A stretch of DNA of 64,000 nt. It comes from Arbacia lixula (taxonomy: Eukaryota > Echinodermata > Echinoidea > Arbacioida > Arbaciidae). The translations under genes were made by a program, and so were the position numbers. Below the pieces are notes generated by a model. That model searched no databases. It had not been told where the DNA came from and was given only the letters and a program-made list of their open reading frames with translations. The DNA is taken from the NCBI GenBank assembly GCA_963669155.1, contig OZ022583.1, positions 11,907,116-11,971,115 on the forward strand. Direction: 5' to 3'. Shown here piece after piece: positions 41,846-53,379 of the stretch. Numbering within the stretch: the stretch's first letter is position 1; the number at the start of each line of letters is the position of its first letter.

Positions 41846-42856
41846 GACGACACAACATAATTGGAATACACGTTTTTATCACAGTGCGATAAATACTGTT
41901 AGATAATTTCGAGGAGCACGATATTTAATCATGCAAGAGAGCCAATTCTCCCCTTTTGAAGATCGACTACCATATCTTCCAGTAGCTTATGTATAGGGAA
42001 AAAAGTGAGAGGAATGCAGAACATTTTTTCTTTTAGACATATACACAAAATTATGGTAAACTGACCAATAATCACGATGCACACACAACAATGTTGCAGA
42101 AATCTTCCATATTCGTTAAACCTTTTTACAAAAACTGTTACAAGGGTCAAAACCTTTTATTAACTTTGGACCCTGTTTTAGGAAGTTACAATTCTTGTTC
42201 ATAACAATTGTCTGAATAGAGGAGTGGCTACGGTGAAAAATTGTGCACTTATTGTCTACAAGCACCAAATTTGGCACACATCTTGAAAATCATATTTTGA
42301 ACAATATTAGATATAGAGGCATTTCAAAATATTTAAAGGTCGCCTGCGGGCAGCCCCCAAAGTCCCCCAGGGTCCCTGATGTTTTTTTTTCCGAGAATGC
42401 ATCGACGGATTAAAAAAAAAATCGAGAGGAATCTTTAGTTTGAATGGACCTCAATTCCTTCAAATGAAGGTACACAAGTGGCAAGGGGCCGGGAAGGGGG
42501 TGGCGTGCTAGCCCCCTCCCTTCAAATGTCCCTAGGGGGAAACTTCCTCTTGATTTTGACTTTTTCTCAAGAAAAAAAATGGCTTCCCATCTGAAAGTGG
42601 GCATGGGGCAGACCCAAAAGGACCTAGGGGCAAATTTGTAATTTTCGAACTTTTCTCAAAACTTGAATGCTTGATTTTATCAAAACTTAACATAAACGTG
42701 CGCACATTTTTCTTTCTCCCATTGTGTGGTACGGTATTAGATATAGAGGCATCTCTTAATATTTTATTTATTTATTTTTATTTTTATTTTTTTTGCACGT
42801 GCTCAGAATATAGAACAGTGATACAAAAACTATTTCCATAGAAAAAAAAAGTATCT

Positions 42857-43090
42857 ATGATGGCAAATAGCACCCTTGAAGTGAAATATCGATATGGTAA
42901 TGTAAGAGGTAGAGGAGTGGGTGTTTACATCAATTCATCTCTAAAGTACACGCGTGTTGAAAATGGTGTTTCCCACACAGAGTCACTGTTGTTCAAGGTT
43001 AATTGTAACTATGACAGAGTAAATCAGCATGTGACCATTGGTGACACAGAAAGCCAAATGCTAATATCAAGGAATTTCAAGAAACTTTGA
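42857..43090 (+). pseudogene. LINE endonuclease-domain fragment
   Basis: Open frame including RGRGVGVYINSSLKYTRVEN, then ESLLFKVN. This matches the GGGVgiYI...ESLwveI segment of APE-type endonucleases in non-LTR retrotransposons. It is a short remnant. The right-arm copy (63549-63780) has an in-frame stop after the first Gly. A downstream region to about 43650 ends in a CATAT tandem tail. Confidence 0.65.
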
Positions 43091-43650
43091 TGGGTGTTCT
43101 TGAGGAACTCAAAGTAGATAACTGCATGTACAATGTACATGCAAAATCCACTCTGATATGTTAACCATAGTACACCTTATCATGTTAGTCTTTGTTAACT
43201 GGAGAAAAGTTAATTACCATACTCCAAATAGATGAATGTAGATTTATGTCATTTATATCCTTATTGTAAGTAGATGCCTTCGATAAGTATCATATTTATA
43301 TATGTACATACATTGTATATCATTGTAGAGATAGTATACACACATCCATATATCACTTTTTTATTATTACATTTTTTGTATAACAAGTTTTGACAATCTA
43401 GTCAATATAGATAAAGGAAATGGTAAACAGTATTGCCGAATATGTTTACTATGAGGGCCAGACTCGACTAGCACTTAAGCTATATTTTGGTCCTTATTAG
43501 CAACGCCTATACACGATTGTATAAGTACATCTATACTAAAATCTCTACGATAATTATTGTTTTATATTTGTTCAGTATTCATATTGTTGTACAAATACTC
43601 ATATTGTTGTTTTTAATAAAACCATATCATATCATATCATATGATATATA
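43091..43650 (+). mobile_element. LINE 3' UTR with (CATAT)n tail
   Basis: Follows the endonuclease remnant and ends AATAAAACCATATCATATC, a short tandem tail typical of CR1/L2-like 3' ends. Reverse transcriptase is missing between the endonuclease remnant and this tail, so the element is internally deleted. Confidence 0.55.
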
Positions 43651-44351
43651 AACGAAATAGTGACCCATTCAGCCAAATATCTGCCAAAATGTGAATAAAC
43701 AAAACGAAAATTGTCACATCACTAAGTGATGGATAATATTTTGAACTGTGAAAAGGACAACAGATGGGTTAAATGCATTGGAAGGGAATCCGTAAAATAA
43801 TCAAGTGTTAACGGAAATATCAAATTGATGCGCCAATTTGTTTCATTACGTGTTGCAACCAAATGCATAAATCTAAAATCGTATTTGTTTTTAATAGACC
43901 CATGGGATTATTCTTCCCACGTAATGTAAAAGTCCTTGAGTACTTGCAAGCACATCAAATATTTGTTTTCAAATGAGAAAATCGAGGAGAAATAAATGGC
44001 TTCATTGTATCCTATAATGATAAGTGGTTAATAGTATCATTAAAGAGACTGCCCATAATTTATATCAAAATTTGATCTCTCCTGCACCTGCTATATTGTT
44101 CAACCTTTATTTTCTTATTCTAGCCTTTGAATTTGAAATTGAATTGTGTGTGTTTGGGAGGAATATGACTGGGCCTAAAAGTTGATATGTCAAATAGCAT
44201 TTAAGAAAGAGGTGATTGTAACATGATGGCTATTGCATAATATGACATTTTTGAGCCTATATTGGAAAGCTATCTGGAGATGGATCGTCGCCACATTCCC
44301 AATATCCCACTTGTTGCTGCCACTACGCTATAAGGCTACATGAAAACTAAT
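43651..44351. other. Intronic/intergenic DNA, no gene seen
   Basis: AT-rich, with no recognised exon or repeat. Confidence 0.45.
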
Positions 44352-45224
44352 AAGCAAATGATCAACGTCGGTGAAGGTAATGGGACGAACTATCACTTCC
44401 AAGGCGATCTGGATGTAGCTATCTTTCCGAAGTTTTGCTGAGGAAAGATAACGTATACATTCAGATCGCCGAGGAAGTGATAGTTCGTCTCATTGCCTGA
44501 AACTAAAAGTTGATTATTTGCTTTATATTCCACATCTGATACCAACAATCTATACAATAAATGACAATTTAACGTACAAAAGCGTTCGGGTCGGTGCGGC
44601 TACATGATCGTACCTTTTGGTTTCATATTCATGCGACGCTCCGAAACCCGGAAGCAAATTGACTTTTTTGCGATATAAACTCTACAAGTTCCAACGAACA
44701 CTATGCCATAGTGACGCTAATTCGTAAGATTTTGACGGAAAAGCAAGAAGTAATCGAAATTCGCTTGCCTGTGCGGTATCGGTGAGAAAATAGATCCTCC
44801 GAGAATACCTTTCATAAGTCATATAAAATATAGGAAAGTGAAATTCTAGGTCAATTTTGGTACGAGGTGATAAAGAATTGCACACTTGTTTTGGTGAAAT
44901 ACTATGTGGGGAAATGGAAGGCTTGAACTGCTTGTACGTACGCCCGCGGCGCAGCGCGCTATAACCACAAATTTGTAATTACCGCGCACCGCGGCGTCGT
45001 CTGCGCCGAGCTACAATCGATAGTCCGTGTGTTTCGCGCGTACTCAAAATAATGATCACGCGTTAGAACTGTGAGGAGTGAAGAGATCAGCGAAACCAAA
45101 AAGTACTATCAACTAGAGTGTAACGAACTTTTCTTCTCAGGTGATCAGATGGGAAAAACCACGCTTCATCGCGTGATCAACTCTTGACCAATCATATAGC
45201 AACATTCTTAGTATGTGGAATATG
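44352..45224. mobile_element. Palindrome plus ATATTCCACAT element, copy 2 (inverted)
   Basis: A palindrome (44352-44524: AAGCAAATGATCAACGTCGG ... AAAGTTGATTATTTGCTT) joined to the ATATTCCACAT...ATGTGGAATAT element (44525-45224). This is the reverse orientation of 6737-7317. Its GC-rich centre (GCGCACCGCGGCGTCGTCTG) replaces the minisatellite of copy 1. Confidence 0.8.
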
Positions 45225-45385
45225 AAAATCTATATGTTAGTGTGAAGAAGAATGTTCATCATATATGTTAAAACATACATTGTATGTCTTTTAATTCAAT
45301 GAAAATCCCTTACAATCAATAAAGATCACATCAAAATTAATTCTTTCAGAGTTGAAAACTGTAGCCCTGGACAATCCTAATCCTA

Positions 45386-45655
45386 TCCTACTACTACTTC
45401 TTCTACTATTACTACTACTACTACTACTACTGCTACTACTATTACTACTACTACTTCTACTACTACTGCTGCTACTATGACTACTTCGTCTACTACTACT
45501 ACTGCTACTACCATTTCTTCGTCTACTACTACTACTGCTACTTCTACTACTACTACTTCTACTACTCCTTCTTCTTCTTCCACTACCACTACTTCTACTA
45601 CTTCTTCTACCACTTCTACTTCTACTTCCATTTTTATTACTACTTCCACTACACA
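45386..45655. repeat. (CTA)n/(CTT)n microsatellite
   Basis: Long run of ACT/CTA triplets with CTT and GCT variants, ending about 45 bp before the first GNAT exon. Confidence 0.95.
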
Positions 45656-45699
45656 TCTAATCTATATAACTTCCAGTTCTAACTGTTATTTTCTTGCAG

Positions 45700-45842
45700 C
45701 CGTGAGAATCTGTCAAAAACCCAGGAACAAATCTACACGGTTCGGGCTGGATTGCCAGAAGAAGCAGACGTCATATGGCGCATGCTCAGAAAAGTCCACA
45801 AGGCAGTTTATGGATGTGATGGAAATGTGGTTTCGCTTAACT
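45700..45842 (+). CDS. GNAT exon: N-terminal strand and helix
   Basis: Acceptor TTATTTTCTTGCAG, donor AACT|GTGAGC, phase 1. The reading frame is set by IYTVRAGLPEEADVIWRMLR, a typical GNAT opening. One leading base pairs with the AG left by the exon at 39621. Confidence 0.7.
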
Positions 45843-46625
45843 GTGAGCATTCTTCCAGTATTGTATTTTATTCGTGAACTATCGTGTGAGACATTTCCTA
45901 CTATCCTTTCCTGATCGATGAATATAAGAGAAGGAAAGAATTTTCATGTTTTGGAGCCACCGTTTCGAATTTATTCCTGAGTTCAAATATTGATAGATAT
46001 TCATTGGGACAATCTGATACATATCTCAAACGCGTTCTTATGAGACCCATAGCTGACATTGATACGATGTGCATCACTGTGTGTTTTTTTTTATCACTTT
46101 TACAAAATAGGCCTATAGAAACGTCCTCAGTTTTATTTTTGTATTTCTCCCAATTAGATTTCAAAGAGCTAGCATTTGGGGAACGCCAGTCGCTGTACAC
46201 AGTGGTAGCTGAAACAAACTTGACGTCCAAATTGGATGAACCGGAACCGGAAGAACAACATGAAAAAAGCCGACTGGCTGGTTGCGTGCTAGTCTCAGAA
46301 TTTGTGGATTATGAGAAAGGTGCCCAGGCAAACTTCCAGGGGTCATATATAGAACCCGAACACCGGGGTAAGTCATCATGAAAATAAGCTCGTATCAATA
46401 GGGAATGAAGGGGAAGGGAGGGGAAGGGAGGGGGGGGGGGGGGGGTGTCTCCGGTCCTATGAACGTGCATGTCTGTACAATTTTACTTAATCATAATCAC
46501 ACTTACTTTATTATAATCATGTAATTAAAATATGAATCATAACAAAAATAATGATAATAAAAATGATGATGATGATGATAATAATAATGATAATAATAAT
46601 AATAACAAAAATACTTCTTCTTCTT

Positions 46626-46661
<36 letters not shown>

Positions 46662-47977
46662 ACACTACCTATAATAATGATGATGATAATAATGATAATG
46701 ATAATAACAATAATAATGATAATTACCTTATCTTGCATAGCGCATAACACCTATGAGTCTAGTAGCTAGGAGGGGTTCCCGTGCATTCCCCTTAAAACGA
46801 TAAGCCATTATGACTTTTAGATCCGCTAGAGTATCTACTTTATCAAGTTTAATGTTAACATTTGATAAAAAGGTCCCTGGAGATGTTGTGGCCATTTACG
46901 TGAGTCCAAGTCCCTAAAGCACATATTCAAAATTGTCATCACTTCTTGAGGTCTGCGAAAATTACACCCTTAGGTAAAGGCATATCTCCAAAAAATGATA
47001 ATCAAACCATGTGAAGTTTGGCTCACTGTGAGTTTGTTTTAATGTAAACTTGTCAAAATACGAGATGTAGTTGGTCTCTAACTAAAATGCATCACGGATG
47101 TGTTACTACCATTAGCGCTCAACAATCAAACGTTCTGTGTTTTGTACACTGAGATCGTTTTTTTTTTCGCTCAGAAAGTTGCGTAGGTAACTAGTTCTTC
47201 ATAATTATAATCTGCATTATGATAGGAACGAGGATGTGAAGCCAACACGCATGAGAGAAAATGTGTTGTAAGCGGGGCTCTGTTTTGCGCTGTAGAGGAA
47301 ACGGAATGAATCAGGGCGAGGAGATAGGACAGTGAGACAAGTTCTCGATCTGGTGATTTCAATTTCATTTCTCGGGCCAAATGTCCGGAATGATATCATC
47401 CCTCACATCAACATTTCACGTTCTTTTTATCTTTTTAAAATGTTGCCTTAAAGGGTCCTTATATACTACTTCATCATAGTAGGTGAGGCTTTTTCAGATT
47501 TCTCCATTGTCAATTGACTGTATTATGCGTTGTTTAGGATTGTATTTGTCTAAAATGTAAAATATCATGCTTCGGGGTGAGCTATTTACATTGCTTACAT
47601 TGCTATGTCCTTCCTGACTGCTATCCACTCACTTAATCTATTCATATCATTGTTTTTTGTTACTACTGCTATTTATTTCTATCATCTCTGTTTATGATCC
47701 AGTGAATAAAACAGATAAACTTGAAATTTGAAACTATCCTGACATTTGTAGGACGAGGGAATGTCATGGGGCTCGCGTCATAATATCGGCTATCGAGGTA
47801 ATGTACGCCACTTGATACAAAATGTGATCACTGAATTTCACGTTTGAAAATGGAACAGCGCCTATGTCATTTCAACATTTGATGTGGAAGAGGGGATTGC
47901 CTAAGAAATGTTACTTTTTTCCATCCTTGTTTTCAGGAAATGGTGTCCATTACAAGCTTTGTGAAGGAGCTTTTAAG
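45700..47977 (+). CDS. GNAT acetyltransferase, SSAT/thialysine-type, partial gene (3 core exons)
   Basis: Exons 45700-45842, 46158-46367 and 47937-47977 join in phase and give a GNAT fold resembling spermidine/spermine N1-acetyltransferase: IYTVRAGLPEEADVIWRML (strand 1-helix 1), FKELAFGERQSLYTVVAE (aligns with SSAT FGEHPFYHCLVAE), LAGCVLVSEFVDYEKGAQA, then EPEHRGNGVHYKLCEGAFK (acetyl-CoA loop). The family moves acetyl from acetyl-CoA to amino groups of polyamines or thialysine. Oddities: the CoA loop reads Arg-Gly-Asn-Gly-Val-His where SSAT has R-G-F-G-I-G, and there is a Glu-rich insert (DEPEPEEQHEK). The last part of the domain (the WN..S..FY region) was not found, so at least one 3' exon is missing or lies elsewhere. 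The substrate is uncertain. Confidence 0.7.
46158..46367 (+). CDS. GNAT exon: central beta sheet
   Basis: Acceptor TTTCTCCCAATTAG, donor CCGG|GTAAGT, phase 1 both sides. Encodes FKELAFGERQSLYTVVAETN, then the acidic insert, then GCVLVSEFVDYEKGAQANFQ and EPEHRG. Confidence 0.75.
46536..46735. repeat. (AAT)n/(GAT)n/(CTA)n microsatellite
   Basis: Triplet runs of ATA, GAT and ACT in the intron between GNAT exons. A poly-G tract lies just upstream at about 46430-46446. Confidence 0.95.
47570..47737 (+). mobile_element. LINE-type 3' tail fragment
   Basis: Ends GTGAATAAAACAGATAAACT followed by TTGAAATTTGAAAC, a form common at LINE 3' ends. No coding portion is attached. Confidence 0.35.
47937..47977 (+). 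CDS. GNAT exon: acetyl-CoA loop
   Basis: Acceptor CTTGTTTTCAG, donor TTAAG|GTAAGG, phase 0. Only 41 bases, encoding GNGVHYKLCEGAFK. Microexon-sized but phase-correct and in the right place in the fold. Confidence 0.65.
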
Positions 47978-50900
47978 GTAAGGGCGGTATAAGTATTTTA
48001 CATAAGGCACCTTGTCAAAAGTCTGTGCACCGGCGACGCCGCGTATTCAGCGGGAACGCCGAATAGCGTTCCTTTGCTATTATTCTCTACCACGCGTGAG
48101 TGCCCTTTCCATTCACGCCGCGAGCGTCCACTTTTGCGGGAAAGCCGCACGCGTTCCTTTTAATCTTTTTGAGACAAGCATCGCCATGTCGCTTGATACC
48201 ATGACGAACTTTTTGATATTGCTGGTTTTTGCAAGAGCGCCATCTATGTTCACAACGCTGGGTTCACGGCGATTATGCCTATCATTGAACTACGTAGGCC
48301 TCTCTCCTATCTTCAGCGACATGTAGGCCTACTTTGAATTTTCAAAGTCGCGCTTCAACAAATATCTCTAATCTCTGCTTGCAGGTTTCGGTAATAATAA
48401 GTTCCGTTGAATTCCAATTGTTTCCTGGAATATACTTTACCACATACATGTTGTTTCAAGTTGAAGGATATAGGCCTACTGTTCTAGAAATGTTGATTAA
48501 AAAAATAAATAATGTTCTCGCTGATAAGAATATTTTAAACAAATCAGACTGAGTCAAATTTCTTTCTTTCTTTCATAAAAAACTAGGATAGAAAATGAAA
48601 CAAATAAATGTTAAAATACATTCGCGTTCGAAAATAAAATCTATTCATTTTCATCGTGACTGCACAGATTTCATTTCCCATGGGGACAATAATATTAATA
48701 AAAAAAAGCCTGTTCAGTAGTGTTAAGCAGTGATTCGACAAAGCTAAATTAGAAGGCGAATTTTTCTGAAATAGAAATATCAACTTCAGGCGTACTTTTT
48801 ATCCCCGAATTCACTACTTCGGACTTTTTTCCGAAGGCCCCCATGTCTACATACTGTATGATGTAAAGTACTACTTTTGCTACAATTTCAATAAACTTGA
48901 CCTCCCGAGCGAGAAGCCTTTTGTTTCGTCACAATAGAGTTGCCCGCGACTCAGTAGAGCTTGCGACTTACTAGTACACAAAAATCAATAAAATACAGGA
49001 AATGACAAGATACACTGGATCAACAAGGATGTAACTTTGAATAGGCGTGTCGGGCCCATACATTGTGTATGTCTCATAGGTCTATAGACACTTTCGCCGT
49101 GTAAAGATTTGTTGTATTATGTAGGCCTACTATAAAGAGCTACAAGAATGAAAGAGCATATAGCAAATAGAACGACATGATATAGATAATGAATTCATAC
49201 TTGAGAGCATATGAAGAAATGACGAAATTACATGGTAATGGAAATGAAAACATAAAATGAATAACAGTTAAATGGAGCGCTATAATCTGCTCCCCAAACT
49301 GTTAAGGCTTTGTGTAGTTTCGTATTTACAAATAATCTAAAATCGAAAGAAGGGGAAAAATAGCAATGATAAGTGATCTTTCGGGTTGGAATAGACGCCC
49401 CTTTAGATAAATGACGCTTTATTGTAATTATTTTTATTTTCATTATCATTATCCTCATCATTACCACCATGGCCATCATCACCATGTTTTTATTCAGTAA
49501 ACATTGTTGTTTGTTGTTTGTAGTGGTTAATGGTACATCGACAAAATAGGCCTATGTGTCCTGTCCATGGGTGTCGATCGGTGTCCACGGATTGGGGGGA
49601 GGGGGGGGGGGTGGAGACTGACACGAATATTGTTCTCTGTGATGGATTTTTTTTTCTTTTAGTTTTCAGGGAGGGGCAAAATTATTTTTCAAAAGGTGCG
49701 AGTGAGCAAAGCGAGCGCGCAAAAAAGACCCTTTTTCTTTCTTCCTTATTTCCTTTTCTCCTTCTTTCTTGGGCGTGAAACTTTTTTGGGGGGATCTATG
49801 GCCTCCAAGCCCCATATCCCTATGCAAGTGGGAAGGTGGGGGGGGGGGGGGCAGAGCAGTCCTTAGACCGAAGTTTTAAGAATGTTAGCTTTATTTCTAC
49901 AAGGCTAGGTACTTCGTAAGGACTCGATGCAAGCGAAGCGCGAGCTGATTTTTTTTTTTTAATAAATATTACCTAAAAATTAACCATTTGAGAAATATTA
50001 TCGGCTTCCATGGTCATTTTCCTTTTAATTTTCATTTCTCCACTTGAAATAATCATGAACCTGAAAAAAGAAAACTAAGAGTGAAGTGACATTCAAAAGG
50101 GTGGTAAAATGATATACAGGGGACATCCCATGCGCTTGGTTGCGGGAGGGGTATTTTAAAAAATGTAATGTATAAAAACAAACATGAACCTGTTATTCTA
50201 TTTCATTCTGAAATTTTCTCTTGCTCCATCCATCTGTTTGTAACCATTTCCACAAGGGATGGTTGCATTCTATTGCAATAAACATATGGGACCCGACAGC
50301 CCAAAATGGGTGACATGTCGCGCATGCTCGAACCGAGAAAATTGACAATTAACTCATCAAACGAAAAAAAAAATCGACTTTTTGAATTTTTGTCTTCTAA
50401 GATTCTCCATAGTTTAATCTACCATATGCCAAAATTTCAGACCAAAAGAATAAATCTAAATATGAAATTTTATCGCTTTTCTGAAGTCATGTTTATTCCA
50501 GTTGTGCGTTTTGCGTTCGCCTCCCGAGCGAGCGATGCGAAGACCTGCCTGGATAGTAGTCTAAGCTCCGCCCCCTTCGTTACCGCTCGTCGTTCATTGG
50601 CTTGTTTTTCGCGGCATGTACGAGTGATTTACATGTGTGTGAGGCACCGATTTCTAAGGAGATCGGCGTGGTGGTGCGGCGTAGAATGTGCGTTGTATGC
50701 ATTGCTGTGCGGGTTGTGGTCGGTTAATCAATGAACGAGTGACCCGGATCCATTTGAAACTGGAGCTGTTTCTACTACGTACATCAGAGATCTATTTTTC
50801 GCTACTTACAGTTAAAAACTTTGACAACAAAATATTGCTTATTACTTAATTGGTTACGTTTAATAAAAATCGTGAAGATTATCATTGCCATAGGGTGAGG

Positions 50901-53379
50901 CAAGTGAACGGTACAATAAGCAAATCACCCCCAACGTCTCTCATGGGTTTTCAAATCGGCCCACAATCATCGCCATGTTCATAACTGTGATAATAATCAC
51001 CATTACCGTGATCATCGTAATAATCTATCGTCATGGTCGTAACTGTAGTGATGAGCATCATAATCCTCCTCCTCATCACCATCATCATCATGACCATCCG
51101 TTCAATGCCGCTGAATATGTACCTGCATACAGCCCCCCCCCCCCCCCCCCCGCCCCACATTGCATTGCTCAGGCTCAAGCCGCCTTCAAATCCACCCATT
51201 GTTATTTTTAATTGCCTGCTAATCGACGGTGCTCGATTTAGCGTTCGTTCTTTCCTTTTTAAGAAATCCACGCCGGAATGGAGATGATCTTGCATCCTGC
51301 CTGTTTGTTAGCTCTTTGAAAAGACTCGTAATTCTCAAAAGTTTGTACCGCGATGTGAAAGTTTTTTTTTTTTTTAATTCAGAGTACATGTATGTAACTC
51401 CAAATAGGTGTCGGATTTTTCCAGATGACCGAAAGAATAGCCTTCGATCACTGATCATCGATCCAAGCCTCTCGCGGTGCCTATTGTCACAATGATGATT
51501 ATCTTCATCGCCGGTGACCATCGTAATGATCATTATGAACATCACTGTGACCACCGTCATGATCACCATGATCATAAGTACGACGACAATCACCACCGTC
51601 ATCACCTTTATCATTGTGACAATCACACGCAATAAACGGAAATTCTGACAACGTGCTAACGCGACGTTATCCTGTGTACACTTCCGGGTTGATATTTCCA
51701 TAACGTCTCATTCTCTACGATATTTAACTGAAATTGGCGTTGCACTAGCAAAAATAAACATTTAATCGTAATAAAAAGCAGACAGAATCTAATTTAATGA
51801 TATTTCCCGTCAATGTAATGGTTATACTAACTAGTATCACATTCGTTATTGTAACATTAATCTCAATAGATCTCGATGCAAACGTATGTTAATTTAGATA
51901 TCATTCATTTGCCTGATTGCAATCTTTCTTTCTCTTTGCTTTCTACATTCTATTATGTAAAAAATGATCGTTCCAGAAGGTTTCTTTCACCACACGAAAG
52001 TTGTGTATTGTCTTACTTTCAGCAACATCGGCTTGAGATTTCTTAATCATTACAGTGAATGAATATCGATTGACAATGCATAACGTTGATAAGTTGTTAT
52101 ATATTCGAACTTAATATTGTATACTTCAAAAGAAACAACAACTTAACATTAAAAATGATTTTGAAATGATTCAACACAATGTACTTGATGCTTCTAGCAA
52201 TTCTACTGCAACTAATACACTACGACATAACAACAACAACAACAACACTAAAATCAACCAGACTTGTGACAATAAATTATGGGCACTTCAATGGAAACAT
52301 TCTGATTATAATAAGAAATTATATATAAATATATATATAGAGAGAGAAAGGTCGACCATTTTCGTTTAGTATTTAAAGTACATGCTTAATCGTCGTTCAA
52401 CCAATGCGTTACTAATGGTTTCACAATCATATCATTATACATGAACACGACTGGTACCGGAATGACTCCTCGTGCTTCGATGAGTGTTCATGCTAGGCAA
52501 ATCCCGCAATGTTGTCAATAACATTTGTATTGTGTCATAGCTGTATGGGCAATTTTTCACTTTTTGGTGTTGATATCACTAGTATCAATAATGTGCTGAA
52601 AAGATTAGCTAAATATACGGTTAAACCGAAAGGTCAAGGCATGAATATCAAATTGTTTAATCTTATTGTTTCATGAATGAAAATAAGACTTTCGTGAATT
52701 CAAATAAGACTTCTTTATTATCTATCCCTCCATTCTTGTTTGTACCAGCCAAGCACGGTACACTTGAAGGTTGCCGTTGTCTGTGCATTCCGTGTCGTAT
52801 TCTCAGTTACGCGCCATAAACTTAGTTGGCCCCTTGCGGAATTGACGTATTTTATTCCTAATTTTATTATTCATGGTGAGTATAATAAACGGCAAATCCG
52901 GCTAGAAGCGCTGCACATTCATTGGTGATTATCTCCAAAGAGATGAGTAGGCCTATCGCCCTATTTTCAACATGCGCAAAGAGTTAGCGCATACTCCGGA
53001 ATACTCCCCAGTTGGACTTCGTGGTCATTGTCTATCGGGTAAGATGCAGGATGCGATAGCGTTAATGATCTCTCTGATTTACAAAAGAGTCCCCTTCCTA
53101 CTGAATAGAATGCGCATTGTAAGTGTTACATCTAAGAGCCCCGAAGGTGACGTCATGCGCATGGTTGAGTAACTTTCTTTTTCTTTCATATTTCAGGCTC
53201 ATGTAATCAGGATACAAGTAGCGTCTCAACGCAATATTTTTGCCATCCTTGTTTGTTAAATTCAAGAGGGGAGAGAGAAAATGCATAATCTATGTTTTGG
53301 TACTCTGCACAATGAAAAGAGTGCAGTACATGCTGTTAATTTTGCATGACTAGTTTTGTGTGAAGGGCTGATATACGAT
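47978..53379. other. No further exon recognised; repeats and low-complexity DNA
   Basis: I looked for the missing GNAT C-terminal exon (phase 0, WN..S..FY pattern) and did not find it. The region has poly-G tracts (49598-49610, 49838-49850), degenerate CAT/CAC triplet stretches (50970-51090, 51485-51640) and a repeat with GAGCAAAGCGAGCGCGC at about 49702. A 142-codon frame at 50306-50734 has no family resemblance. Confidence 0.4.

Larger units (their letters stand above)
37575..43319 (+). repeat. Segmental duplication, left arm
   Basis: Begins near 37577 (TGACAGACAAAAAACAAATA, then ATAATCAAGATGGACGTCGT). It matches the region from 58180 in the same order and orientation to the end of the window, where the right arm reads TATATGTACATACATTGTAT as at 43300-43319. 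Offset between arms is about 20.6 kb. Differences are point changes plus discrete blocks: a LINE mostly kept here but deleted in the right arm, a 1.2-kb block present only here (40111-41320), two rather than three 260-bp tandem units, and no 434-bp insertion. Confidence 0.9.

Noticed and set aside
45291..45914. Ser/Arg- or Thr-rich frames over the CTA triplet tract
   Set aside because: Product of the triplet microsatellite; the real coding content begins at the splice acceptor before 45700 in a different frame.
48012..48552. Frames after the last GNAT exon, tested as the missing C-terminal exon
   Set aside because: They lack the WN..S..FY pattern of the GNAT C-terminus, and the acceptor at 48385 leads to sequence with no resemblance to the family.
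50306..50734. 142-codon open frame
   Set aside because: No family resemblance, no splice context, starts inside repeat-like DNA; probably chance.
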